Source of the DNA: Piper betle
Taxonomy: Eukaryota; Streptophyta; Magnoliopsida; Piperales; Piperaceae
Direction of reading: 5' to 3'
DNA length: 64,000 nucleotides
NCBI GenBank assembly: GCA_033002965.1
Contig: JAURVB010014727.1
Coordinates: 62,001 to 126,000, forward strand
How positions within the stretch are numbered: position 1 is the first letter of the stretch; every line of letters begins with the position of its first letter. A program made the translations under genes and the position numbers. Below, piece after piece: positions 33,947-45,479 of this stretch. Below the pieces are notes generated by a model. That model was not told the DNA's origin. It searched no databases and saw only the letters and a program-made list of their open reading frames with translations.

Positions 33947-36908
33947 CCCGATGTAAAACCTGTGACACAAGTCAGGGTTTTATAGTTTGAACCGGTTGGT
34001 TCAATCGTTATTTTTAGTCGAGTCAATTTTAAAACATGCATATTGAATCGAGGATGGTTGTCTGTTATGAACCATGAGGGTCATGTGTACCCAACTATAT
34101 GATGATAGCGTCAGTAAGACAATAGCATATTGAATTATCAGAATGTATGAGAGTACACCCAAATTTTTATTATTTTAGTATTAGACCACACAATTATTTT
34201 TAAGCCGAATAACTGATTAGGACGCATGATAGGGCAATTTGGGTGGGTTAATAGTTATAGAGCATGTCATTGTGATGTTGTGGTGTGTATTATATTTTAT
34301 AGGACTTTCCCCTATTTATGGATTTTTTTAGGATTTATTACAAGTTACTTTTTTTTACTTGAGTCAAACTCGAGTCAAGTTTTACTTACGATATTGCCAC
34401 CGAACTATTTCTTCTCCCTCCTGACACTTTCTTCACCCCAAACCCTCGATGCCGCCCCAATGGATGCCACCAATGCTGCCTCCAGCCTTCGCACCACCAC
34501 TGATCGACACCGCCAAGCATCGTCACACCGTTGCCGTGACACCCTAAGCACCCCCGGCCACCATCAAGCCTCCACAACACCGGATCGCCGCACCCTAGCA
34601 CAGTGCTCCCGCCGCCAATTCTGCAGCCGGTGACCGTCACTGCTAGCATCCGGTTGCCGCCTTGACGTCATCGACCCTCCCATGACCTTCCCCGACTGGA
34701 GCAGAGCCCATGGCCTCCCATCTCGGCTGGATCTCGTCACCCACCACCAACCGCCCCTATTTTGCCCTTTTTAGGCAAGCCACCACCTTTGCTGACCGTG
34801 TCAACAACGTAAAAGCGTCGAGCTCGTCGAGCCGGTGCCAACAGTACCCCATGCCACCGCTATCCCACTAGTAGATGCCGCTGGTGACTACAGTTGGAAA
34901 GCTGCCAAAAAACCACAGAAACCTGCCGAAAAATTGCCAGAACCCTACTAAAAAATTGGATTTGCCGGAATTCGCTAGACCTTCTGCCGAACTCATTCAG
35001 TCGAACCCGATCAAACTTCGGGCATCGCCGAGTGCCGAATTCGATCTTCGAGACACACGATGAAACCCTAGTTGTTGTCAATTGCCAATGATGAGAGGTA
35101 TAATTACCTCATATTTAATTATTTAAATTAATGATTATTAGCACAACATGCTAGGATTAATTAATTGTCGTGATATATATTTGATTGTGAATGAAGTGAT
35201 GATTTGCATGATTTGATTGATAGTGAACGAATGCTAGTGATCTAATTAGGTAAATTAAATATGAGCATGCTAATTGATTGCAATGTAACTTAGGAAAACA
35301 TAATAAAATTGGTATGAATAGGATGAGTCAGAAGTATTCCTACACTAATGATTGTTGATTCTCGATAGATGATGATTGCATTGTAAGTGCAATGTTCATG
35401 ATGAATTTGATGCATCATTCAGTTAGTGGGCGTTAGCTTCTAGATTTGACGGTATATGTACGGAGTAGGAGCTTGGCGCGTAGGCGCTCAACGACGATTG
35501 GAGCTTCTGCCAGGTCCGTTTAGTACTCATCCCTGTTTTACACGTTATTCTATTGTATGTTTATTTTATTATTTGTAGGACAGGTTAAGTGGCATTTTAT
35601 CAGATCCCACTTAACCTGGGTCATCTAATCAATCGATTTTTCAGATTAATAACCCTCGAGAATGAGATCCCTCGAGTTTGATTTCGAAAAAATGATCCAC
35701 CGCATTCGCCTTTGGGCATATTATATAAATCCCTTCCCAGACCTATATATAATTTTCTCAAGTTTTCAGTGAGACGAGAAAAGGGAAAATCGACTTGCAC
35801 CTACCACGAGCGGGTGCCCGCGCTAGTCAGAGCAGGCTCTGAATTAGTGAATGGGTTGTTCCAATCCCGAGGGATCCTGACAACTCCCGTTTTGAGTTCC
35901 TCACACCCAGAGAAATGCGGAGGATTACGTGTACTATTTAGTACAGCGCATGTCTAGACTTGTGGTTCAAAGGGTGCTAAAGGCGACTGCCTGAGAGTAC
36001 TCAGCTTTCGTGCTCAAAGCCAGGAGAATTATGGAGGAAAGGAGAGGGCTTAGGATATACTGGTAGTCCCAAGGGACCAGGAAAATAAAAAAATGCCGAG
36101 AGAGGTATTAGGTTAGCCAGTTCGGGATGCTATCTTGTCTGTAGCCCAGTGGCTCCTCAGTAGATGCCCTTAGGAGTGTTCACAAGAAGTATATGAAAGT
36201 TTTCTTCAAAATGAGAGTTTGGTCTCATTTGCCAGTTTGTTATGTAGTTATATTTTTGGACCATTAATATTTGTTGCTAACACTTTTCTTTACATATATG
36301 TAGGTAAAGATTAAATACTAGATATGCCGGCTTGGACAGAGGAGCAGTGGCCAACCTTGCGTACACGCACGCACGCACATCAACCGAACATTTGTTTTGA
36401 CTGTTTTAACTATTTTGTTATGTTATTATGAAAAAAATAAAAGACTTATGATGAAGATTTTGGTATATAGAAATGCATAATGATAACAAGATCTGAAATA
36501 TATATGTTAGTGTAAATATTGCATGATAAAGGTGAAGATGAACAAATGAGCATGTGGGTTGAGACCCAGAAACATAGGATATTTTGATGTGACCAAATTA
36601 AATATATGTGTGAAAAATATGATGTAATGAACGTATATTGATGTATATATTTACACAGGATGATTTGACAGGGTGGCCCCTAATTGCACTTTTAGGGGAG
36701 GCTTTGTCCGTTTTATTTCGGTTGCCATTAGTTTTTGTATGAATTGGTTGTTATGTCATCCATGTAGTGGCATGTTAGGATTCCGTGCATTCATTCATGC
36801 ATAGCGATTAGTGTCTTCCATCTTGAGACACCGAGAGTAGATCCACTTGGGACCCATGACGGTCCGGTTTGGTTTACGAGCGAGTTGGATTCAGGGTGTC
36901 ACACCCGA
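33947..36908 (+). mobile_element. Solo LTR family B copy 4 with CCCGA target duplication
   Basis: The LTR proper is 33952-36903 (2952 bp), starting TGTAAAACCTG and ending GGGTGTCACA, flanked by CCCGA at 33947-33951 and 36904-36908. This is the reference full-length copy of family B. GC-rich block 34430-35050, promoter module 35655-35676, TATA 35722-35730. No interior is present, so it is a solo LTR. The frames at 34226-34633 and 34386-34649 lie in the GC-rich block and are not conserved. Confidence 0.93.
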
Positions 36909-38695
36909 AGTTTTATCATTATGACCCGTCAGTTTAACCAATCCCAATTTATTTAAAGTTAAAGCCTGGGCCATGCCATTGGGACTTAACAATTTTTTAA
37001 AACAAATAAACAAACATGTTTTAGTTTCCATTTCAACATCTATAGTACTTAAGTGTACTAAGTTTATTCCACATGCCTTAACGTTAAATCACGATTGGGT
37101 TAATTAGTTCGGCATACAAAAACATCAAAGGAATCCTAAAACTTCTCAAATAGTGTCTAAACAGACTTGAGTTGTCATCTTTCCAAGCTCCAAGATATCT
37201 CAGCAACACACCCTCCTAGGCTGAGTAATGATGCAAGTACTACATGTCACTACCCCAATTAGTCTACATACATGTGTATGCGTGACATGCATGAATATTC
37301 ATCTATCATCCAACTATGATAATTTATTCATCAATCACACATAAATGCACAATCATATCATTAATAACATTAAACAATATCAATTAAAGTCTTTAATTAT
37401 CAATTAGCAATAAAAAATATGAACATGTTGCCGAAGGTAGAATGCCTGGATGCTCTATTTTAGAGAGTATGGACATTCTCTATTCAGCCACGGAAATCAA
37501 TTTTGCAGCATGTAGGGTTTCTGGATGTTGGTTTAGGGTGTTTAAACATTCTACTCATTGCAACCCAATTTTTCAACATTGGTTCGAGGCCTAAATGTCG
37601 TCTAAAATTCATGAAATTTTAACTCTAGCCTCCTAACACAATATTTAATATTCTTCTATATGAATTTTTAATTTGAAGGTCTAGATCTCAACTTGCCATT
37701 AACACTCTCAGCAAAGGTAAAACCTCTCCTATTTCAATGATGTTTTTTATAAAAACATATCAAATCAACCTTGAACTGAATGAAATTTTATATACATACT
37801 ATTTATATTATTATTGAGAGTTTAGAACAATTTTGATAAAAAAATATAAGATCTTTGTTCATGTCATCCTATTTTTATCTTTTAAGATCAACCTTCATGG
37901 AGCTAACACAACATATCAATCAAACATTGATTCTATGTTGTTTAACCCTAAATTGTCTACAGTCTAATGGAATTCATGATCTTGCTAAACATGGTGTGGA
38001 TGCATTATTTACAGAGATAATTACTTCTTATTCATGAATAGATGCAAAATAATCATGAACAATCATTAAAAAAATGAACAATGATAATTATGCATGAATC
38101 TAATAGATTAAACTTGTTTTAGTTGAATTACCAACTTGATCTTTGAGCAAACCTTTCCTTAAACACTCCCACCAACGATCTCAGAGGAGAGAAATCAGAC
38201 GAGAGAAGAAGAGAGAGGGAGTGGGAGAAGAGAGAGGGGTGTCACCTTAGGGTGAAACACAAAAAAGTTGTGCCTCAACCCTCTTCATGTCCTTATATAC
38301 TCTCCCTACAATTCTTCCTTCTTTAATTACCCCTCCAGCTGCCTAAAATCCCTAATTAGCCCTTAATCATCCTAAGTTAACTAGACAAGCTCCAAATTCA
38401 AATCCAGGCTAGCCGTTTAGCCAAGGTTTCAACCTAAACCTCTTTCCCGCTATTTAGCTAGCCCTTCTTTCAACATTGACTCCACTTAACCAACCTGCAT
38501 GGCCAATTTAAGTGTTTTCACCAATTGAATTCTCAATATAATTTAATGTACCACATATTATACAATGTTCCCAGTATAAAGAAAATTTTTACCCGATTAA
38601 AATTACTAAGCAAAAATTTATAATTGTCTCAATAAATAAATACGTCTATAGTGCAAAAATCTATGTAAATATAAATAAAAATAAAGGTTATTACA
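36909..38695 (-). mobile_element. Possible further LTR (family E)
   Basis: Right end ...GGTTATTACA at 38695 gives TGTAATAACC on the minus strand, an LTR-like start. On the minus strand GTATATAAG (38292-38300) is a strong TATA box followed by a GA-rich leader (38180-38250). Only one copy is in the window and no left border or duplication could be fixed, so this is tentative. Confidence 0.35.
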
Positions 38696-39854
38696 CCTCA
38701 ACCACTAATTGAGTTCGAGACCTAGCTAGCCCTTCCCAATTGTTGTGCACACCAATGGTTAAGCCTTATAGTTATTTTTAGCCCAAACAAACCAGTTTGG
38801 TTTGGTTAAGACAATAATTATATCTATATTTATTTCTTTAATTCGTTTGCTTCGATTTACTTGAAACTCGGTACCACACCATTTTTTTGCATTTCAGATG
38901 TGTTGGTGAGGTCCATTTCTTAATTTGAAGACCACAAATAGATAAATTTGAAGTTTCAAATTTGGGCACATATTTTGAGGCATAATTTGAAGCGCTAAAA
39001 ACCCACTAATTCTTGTAAATTGTAAAAATCAGCAAAATAGTGGCACAATGGATTGACTAATACGACTTCACATTGATCCTACGTGGAGCCACGTAAAAAA
39101 ATATCCATTGTGTTTTTCTTTATTTTATTTTCCATTCACTCTCGAATCCATGTTCATAGGTAACAAGGGCCTAGTGTGATCCCCATTGCACGAACTCGAA
39201 CTGAATGACCCTAAGTTTTTATGCAATGGCGGAATGCTTGTTGCTCAAATATAGTTAATTTCAGATTTTTCCTTAATGCAAGATTTATATTTATTATTTA
39301 TTGTTAGAAAAGTTATACTATAATTTTTTTCGAATTGAAATCTAAAAATATGATAAATTCCATTTAATTATTAAGTTTTTACTCATATTAATTTTTTATT
39401 TTATTACTACCTAGTTAAGTAAGATTATTACTTATTTTTAACACAAAATTAATATTAATTTTCATAAAATAGATATTTTTGTTAATATTAAATAGATGAT
39501 TATTATTTTCGTCTAAAAATAATAATTAATAATTTTAAAGTCAATTCTTATATGTGATAAATATATATTATTTATATGTTACAAATATACTTTGTGCATT
39601 GTATGGGTCTTTAGCTAATAATGCATGAAATATATACTTTTTTGAAAATATTTATGGCTTAAAACTTTTTTCGATCTTACAATCTAATAAATGAAAGATT
39701 AATTTTCTTTTTTAGTGATGAAATTGTTTTATAATAAAGGGTGGGTATGAAATATTTTGTATCCTAATCTTAAAAAATAAGTTTTTTCATTTTCTACGTA
39801 ATAATGAAATAATGAAGCTGCTTTGGAAAAAAAGAAGTAATAATGAAACTAAGG
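38696..39854. other. AT-rich spacer upstream of SPPA
   Basis: No open frame or repeat of note. Several poly-T and poly-A tracts. Confidence 0.5.
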
Positions 39855-39996
39855 AGACTCTTGACGTGGTAGGGAGGATCGAGCAGACATAACTGACGGG
39901 GAAGCAGAAGTGACCACGTGATCCCCATTTGAAGAAACTTTCACCAGCTTCTAGCACACCCGTCGTAGCGGGAAGTCCGACGAAAAAAGCAGCATA
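39855..39996 (+). promoter_or_regulatory. SPPA proximal promoter / 5' UTR with G-box
   Basis: TGACGTGG at 39862-39869 and a perfect G-box CACGTG at 39915-39920, 77 bases before the ATG. ACGT-core boxes are common in light-regulated nuclear genes for chloroplast proteins, and Arabidopsis SppA is known to be light-induced. No clear TATA box is seen, so the transcription start is unknown. Confidence 0.5.
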
Positions 39997-40006
39997 ATGG
40001 CAAAGC

Positions 40007-41632
40007 TAGGGGTGGGCATCGGTCAGACAGACATCGAACAAGTTATTGTCCACGTCTGTCCAAAATTTTGTCGGACAAAATTTGTTCGACCAAATCATTG
40101 TTCGACTTGTCCATCGGGCCCAAACGGTGTCCGCGGACAATCCGAAATCAAATGGAAACCTAGCGAGTACTATTTCCGTCTCCACCGCCGCCGCCGCCGC
40201 CTTGCGTGCCGTCGCCACCACCCTGCTCGCCGCCTCCGATGCCTGCAACCCCCTTAGCTGCCACCGCCAGCTTACCCCCGCCGCCACTTACGGACCACCT
40301 TCACAGCCACTTGCGAACTGCCTTTCCTGCCCTGCGAGCCTCCACCGGCCTCCGCTGCCCTGCGCGTAGCGAATCTGCGACCACCTACCTCCGTCGCCCT
40401 CTGCGCGCCGTGAAACCCCTCCGCTTCCCTCTGCGTGCAGTGTAACCCCTCCGCCGCGCCTGCCTCCACTGCCTTCGGTTGTCCTACCCGCTCGCCATCA
40501 GATGCCATGCTCCGCCGCCTGCCTGCCTATCCTCCGCCAGCACCTGCCTCCGGCGTCACGGCGGCTCGTCGGTGGCTGGGGGTGGTCGAGATGTCACGGC
40601 AATGGTACGGCTGGGTGGGGCGGCGTCGATCGGTGGCAAGATGGCGTCGGCGATGGCGCTAGGGTTTGGGGGGGTTTGGGGGAAAAATGGTCGGTGGCAA
40701 ACTCGTAAATAAGACTTGACTCGATACCGACTCGAGTCAAGAATAATAATTAATTCGGAATAAAATCTTTAAAAAATCCAAAAAATCAAGAAAAATCCCA
40801 TAAAATAAAATAAACACCACAACATCCAAATGACATGCACTATAACTAATAATTCTACCCTATAACGCGTCCTAATGTATTATTTGGCTTAAAATAATTC
40901 TATTCTACTCAAAAATTACGGTCGAACCGACCGGTTCGAACTATAAAACCCTGACTTGGGACACAAGTTTTACAGAGGGAACTGGAAGTTATGAAACTAT
41001 TTATTTATGGAAGAATATTAAAGGGAAATGCCCTAATTTTAAAATGAAGAAGACAAAAAACATGAGTAATTAACTTTTTTGTATTTTTTTCATGTAGGTG
41101 AGTTATATTGGATGAAGAATTAACTATTAAAATATTTTATCTTTAAAGTATATGTAATATTGAAGTATATTTTGATGTCAATGATTATTTTAAAGTTTTT
41201 ATACATTGATTATTTTTTGTTTGACTTTAAAAATTGAGAACATGCTAATTAAATTGTAAGTGGTTTGATATGATTATTAATATGAATGTATAGTTCTAAA
41301 TTCCTAAATATAAGAGTGACTTTTATCTTTTTTCTATGTATGTCATTTTTTGTTATTTAAGATATTAAATATCAAATTTTATGTATAAACTTAATTAATT
41401 TTACTATATATTATATTTTAAAATTTTCATAAACTATAATATTAGCCTTACAAATATTGAAGATATTATATTATTGATATAAAATATCGAACACTCGGTC
41501 GGTCATTCGGTCAGACAAAGAAATTTCCACGTTTGGTTTGTTTTAATTCTCGGATTCAGTCGGTCAAATTCGGTCGGACATGCTTCGGACTTCGATCGGA
41601 CGGATAAATTCGAATGTCCACGCCCACCCCTA
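40007..41632. mobile_element. hAT element 1 in SPPA exon 1
   Basis: Perfect 11-bp inverted termini TAGGGGTGGGC / GCCCACCCCTA, flanked by GGCAAAGC (39999-40006) and GGCAAGGC (41633-41640), an 8-bp duplication with one difference. Terminus and duplication length fit the hAT superfamily. No transposase is seen, so it is non-autonomous. It contains an LTR-B fragment at about 40160-40974, which makes up half its length. The inner sides of both ends are rich in CGGACA/TTCGGTC motifs. Confidence 0.9.
40160..40974 (-). mobile_element. LTR family B fragment inside hAT element 1
   Basis: On the minus strand it starts TGTAAAACTTGTG at 40974 and follows the first 1 kb of the solo LTR at 33952 (GGGTTTTATAG, GACTCGAGTC, then the GC-rich block). 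It stops near 40160 within the GC-rich block. The several frames of 60-107 codons in 40046-40712 are by-products of GCC-rich sequence. Confidence 0.8.
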
Positions 41633-41668
41633 GGCAAGGCTTATTCTCCCTCCTCCTCACCTCTTCCC

Positions 41669-42246
41669 TAGGGTTACTAATTGAGCGAGCCAACTCGTGA
41701 GTATTTAGTGTTTGCCTCGGCTCGACTCGACTTGAAACTCGACATTTAAATGCTCGAGTTCAAACTCGACTCGAACTCGAATCTTACGAGCCAAGCTTGA
41801 GCAAGGCCGTGTTTGACTCGACTCGACTTGAACTCGACTCGTAATTTGACTCGAACTCAACTCGATAAAATAATATAATAATATAGTCATTATAATATTA
41901 TATATATATATCACACAATATAATAATAAAGAAATGAGATAATTGAGATTATAAGTATTTAAGTTAATGACATCAAGGTTGTAGGTTCAATCCACATTAA
42001 CCTCATTTTTTTTAAAGTGAGGTACTTTTGACTTTTAAACAAGCCGATTTCGAGTTCACGAGCTAGCTAAGTTTGAATTCGGAAAAATTAAACAGTTTAA
42101 GTGTATTCATACCTGATATTCGAGTCGGACTCGAGCATCTATATTTAAAACTCATTCGATTTTGAATCAATTCGAACGAGTTTCGAAGTATTCGAGCTGA
42201 TTTCGAACATAATTAATTGTACTCGCTAGCCCATTTAGCACCCCTA
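41669..42246. mobile_element. hAT element 2 in SPPA exon 1
   Basis: 578 bp, termini TAGGGTTACTAATTGAGC and ...GCACCCCTA, flanked by perfect 8-bp CTCTTCCC at 41661-41668 and 42247-42254. Rich in CTCGA motifs, which makes it highly self-complementary. Same family as element 3 but opposite orientation. tRNA-like A and B boxes lie near 41940 and 41984. Non-autonomous. Confidence 0.93.
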
Positions 42247-42307
42247 CTCTTCCCCGGCAACATGGCGGCCTTCTTTTCCCCGCTCCTACTCGCGCCATCC
42301 CTTTCAT

Positions 42308-42931
42308 TAGGGGTGCTAATTGAGCGAGCGAGCCGAGCTCAACATGTGTTCGAACTCGGCTTGAATAGTTTGAAACTCGTTCGAACTCGACTCGAGATCG
42401 AACGAGTTCTGGACATACATGCTCGAGTTCAACTCGAATATCTTTTATGTGTTCGAGCTCGACTCGAGCTCGAATATACTTAAACTGTTTAATTTTTGTG
42501 AGCTCGTTCGCCAGCTCATTCGTTAGCTCGAAACCAGCTCGATTAAAAGTCAAAAGTACCTCACTTTAAAAAAATGAGGCCATTATGGTTTGAACCCACA
42601 ACCTTGAAGTCATCAGGGTGAATACTTGCCATCTCAACTATCTTGCTTCTTTGTTATTATATTTCATATATATATATATAAATAAATAAATAATAATATA
42701 AAGACTATATTATTATATTATTTTATCGAGTCGAGTTCGAGTCGAACTACGAGTCAAGTTCGAGTTACAACCGAGTCGAGTCGAGTCGAACACGACCTTG
42801 CTCAAGCTCGGCTCGTAAAATTCGAGTTCGAGTCGAGTTCAAGTCGAGCATTTAAATGTCGAGTTTCGAGTCGAGTTAAGCCAAGTCGAACGCTAAATGC
42901 TCCCGAGCTCGCTGCTCAATTAGCAACCCTA
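42308..42931. mobile_element. hAT element 3 in SPPA exon 1
   Basis: 624 bp, termini TAGGGGTGCTAATTGAGC and GCTCAATTAGCAACCCTA, flanked by perfect 8-bp CCTTTCAT at 42300-42307 and 42932-42939. Its reverse complement aligns with element 2 throughout. The frames at 42167-42553 and 42217-42483 come from its CTCGA repeats and are not genes. Confidence 0.93.
42587..42641 (-). other. tRNA-like Pol III boxes in hAT element 3
   Basis: On the minus strand TAGTTGAGATGGCAAG (A-box-like) is followed 43 bases later by GGGTTCAAACC (B-box-like). Element 2 has the same pair on the plus strand at 41940 and 41984-41993. Too diverged to be a tRNA gene; it may be a captured tRNA or SINE piece. Confidence 0.4.
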
Positions 42932-43224
42932 CCTTTCATCACTCCACCCTGCCTCCGAGCCATAGTGAGGACAATGGGAGCCCCCCGCGCGGGTTCCCTC
43001 AAGGCCAAGGAGGAGTACCCCATCGGCGAGTTCGTTTTCCGGGAGATTAGTTGGTGGAGGGGTTTCCTCGTCATGCTTTGCCTCCTCTTTGCCTTGCTAT
43101 GGGAGAGGGTCCGCAAGGCTAGTGTTCTCTCCAAGAAACTTCGCGGCCAGGTGAGTTTTCTTTTGCCATCTTTTCTTTCTTCTCTTTTCAGATATGTAAT
43201 TTTTTTAGTGTTTTCATTTTTCCG

Positions 43225-43625
43225 ATTTGATTAATGGAATGCATTCTTTGTAGTTTACTAGTGTCAACTTTGGATTCGATTTTGTCATTTGTCATGCTAA
43301 TTTGGTTAATGGAATGCATTCTTTTTAGTTTACTAGTGTCAAATTTGGATAAGATAGTCATTCGGCCTACTAATTTGGTTGATGAAATGTACATTCTTTG
43401 AAGTTTACTACTGTCAATTTGGTTGATGGATTTGATTATGTCATGCAGCCTACCAATTTGGTTAATGGAATCCGTTCTTTGTAGTTTCCTACCGTCCATT
43501 TTGGATTTGGTTATGTCATTTATCCTACAGATTTTGTTATAGTTTACTAGTTAGTTTCAAATTTCATTGTGTCATTCGGCCTACCAACTTTGTGGAATGC
43601 GTTCTCTGTAGTGAGTTCTTCTGTC
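43225..43625 (+). repeat. Imperfect minisatellite in SPPA intron 1
   Basis: About five units of roughly 75 bp built on TAATGGAATGCATTCTTTGTAG, TTTACTAGTGTCAA, TTTGGATT.GATT.TGTCAT and CCTAC.AATTTGGT. Units vary in length (40-76 bp). Confidence 0.75.
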
Positions 43626-45082
43626 TGGCCATCATGAATGACATATTTCATATGTTTGTCCAATTGGATTGATTGGATTAGCTATTATCAACGGGTTCTC
43701 TTTGATGCCTAGGGTCTTCTGAATGCATTCATTTGTTATTTACTCAAGAGAACCTTTTTGATTATGAGAGCAACATTATTTATTACGAATCCAGTCTTCA
43801 CACTCTTTGCCAGCTAGGCCATCAAAGAAGATTGCATCATTAAACTTGCCATCAAAGTAAGACCTAATTTATCTATTCTGCTTCTTCCAGATTATCCAAA
43901 AGAGGTTGTGGATATGGAACCTAAATTAGGATCCATGTCATCACAAATGACAAAATTTGGTAACCAGATGCCCTTTGTGGTGCTGACCCCCTTCCTTTAA
44001 TCAGGTATATGTCCGCGAATGCAGGAGCATTGAAGAAGTTAGAGGCTAATATATCTAATATAATTTAATTTAAGATCTATAAATTGATAATAGTTGACCC
44101 AACAAATAAATCTTCGTCTGCTTGTATGGGAATTGAATCAAAGCTGCCGCAAGCAATGACGATAACATCCTAAAATGAGTATATGAAATGTCAATAATGA
44201 CAGTGTAGCTGTTATCAGAAATTGCATTATGTTTGTCAATATTGTTGTGTAAAAATCCTTTCCAAATATTATATGTTTGATGTCATTAACATCTGCCTCT
44301 TCTGAAATTTGGTACTTTCCATGTTTCCCAAACAATTTCTTAGATACTCTGAGTTTTCCCAATTCTTCTCAAAAAATACTGTCGCAAATCATGCATAGGT
44401 GGATTGGAGGATGGTTCCCCATTAAAACAGATGGTGCAATGTTGGTCAACCTTAATCATAGTTGTCTTTGTCATCATCTTACATCTGATCATGAATAATT
44501 TAGGTTGAGAGCATGGATTCTTCACTGCGAGAACCATGTCTGCACAAATCATAAACACCCATATTGTTTTACATGACCATCTACATCCTTTCTGGCTTTA
44601 CTCAATCTCTCATTTTTGCAATTTAGAATAGGAAACTAAATCTCTTCACAACCGCACTTGGTCAGCCTTAACCCTTCTTTAAAATAAGGTCTAATGTGTC
44701 ATTTGTATTTCCCTTTCAATTTTCCATCTTAAGATGAGGTCTTGGTGGAATTTTGGTTTTTTCGTTTTCTTTTTCAAGATCCCCATATCCTCAATCTATT
44801 AAGAGTGTAAGGGATGGGAAAAGAAAATTTGCCAATAGTTAAAAAGAAAAGAAGTCATTTATAATAATGTCATAAGGTGTTATTGTTAGTTAAGTATTTT
44901 TACCAATTCTAGCATAAGGAGAGGTGGAATACTCTTTGTCATACAGAGTATTTACTGAGAAAAATTGCTAACAGTCACCTTTTATACTTTCAATTATGTT
45001 TGATGGTGGCAAATGGTGTTTAAGAATTTTTACTTCTGGCATTTATTTATTGTGATTGCTGATGCTTTCCACTTGTTTTCAG
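43626..45082 (+). other. Rest of SPPA intron 1; no recognised gene
   Basis: Ordinary AT-rich intron sequence ending TTGTTTTCAG at 45082. Small frames at 44138-44558 are not supported by any motif. Confidence 0.5.
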
Positions 45083-45266
45083 ATTTCTGATAAGCTACAA
45101 AGCCGTTTTTCTCCTGGGTTGTCTTTACCGCAAATTTGTGAGAACTTTACAAAAGCTGCGTATGATCCTTGCATTGTTGGTATATATCTTCAGATAGAAC
45201 CTCTTAACTCTGGGTGGGGAAAAGTTGATGAGATTAGAAGAAGTATACTGAGTTTTAAACAGTCAG
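45083..45266 (+). pseudogene. SPPA: SPPA exon 2
   Basis: 184 bp, AG before and GTAAAT after. Reads without a stop: ISDKLQSRFSPGLSLPQICE, then FTKAAYDPCIVGIYLQIEPL and GWGKVDEIRRSI. This is the least damaged exon and the best single proof of identity: order and wording follow the N-terminal non-catalytic half of plant SppA. Confidence 0.93.
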
Positions 45267-45341
45267 GTAAATTTTCATTGTGAAAGGTAAATAATAACTG
45301 TTGACAGATAGATATATTAGAGAAGTGTACTTTTTTAACAG

Positions 45342-45479
45342 GGAAGGTCATTGTTGGATATATGCCTATTTGTGGTGAGAAAGAGTATTAGATTGGTTGT
45401 GCTTGTGGAGAGCTCCTTGCTCCTCCTAGTGCATACGTTTCTATGTATGGTTTGACAGTTCAAGCATCATTTCTATGGG
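45342..45479 (+). pseudogene. SPPA: SPPA exon 3 with premature stop
   Basis: Reads KVIVGYMPICGEKEY, then TAG at 45389-45391, then IGCACGELLAPPSAYV and MYGLTVQASF. The stop replaces a Tyr codon of the KEYY motif. The donor is GGG/GTATGT. The next expected exons (with the catalytic Lys) do not follow. Confidence 0.92.

Larger units (their letters stand above)
39997..43150 (+). pseudogene. SPPA: SPPA exon 1, carrying three hAT insertions
   Basis: Coding pieces are 39997-40006, 41641-41668, 42255-42307 and 42940-43150 (each insertion leaves an 8-bp duplication). Read across the insertions, the start is MAKLILPPP, a Ser/Pro/Leu-rich transit-peptide-like leader, then TAG TGA in frame near 42963. 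The mature-protein frame resumes after a shift: EEYPIGEFVFREISWWRGFL, then WERVRKASVL. The donor is CAG/GTGAGT at 43150/43151. GC content is well above the surrounding DNA. Confidence 0.88.

Noticed and set aside
42165..42555. A 128-codon frame covering hAT elements 2 and 3
   Set aside because: It crosses the border between two transposons and consists of CTCGA-derived Glu/Leu/Arg repeats.
42587..42641. A tRNA gene
   Set aside because: The A and B boxes are present but the flanks do not form an acceptor stem, and the copy lies within a hAT element.
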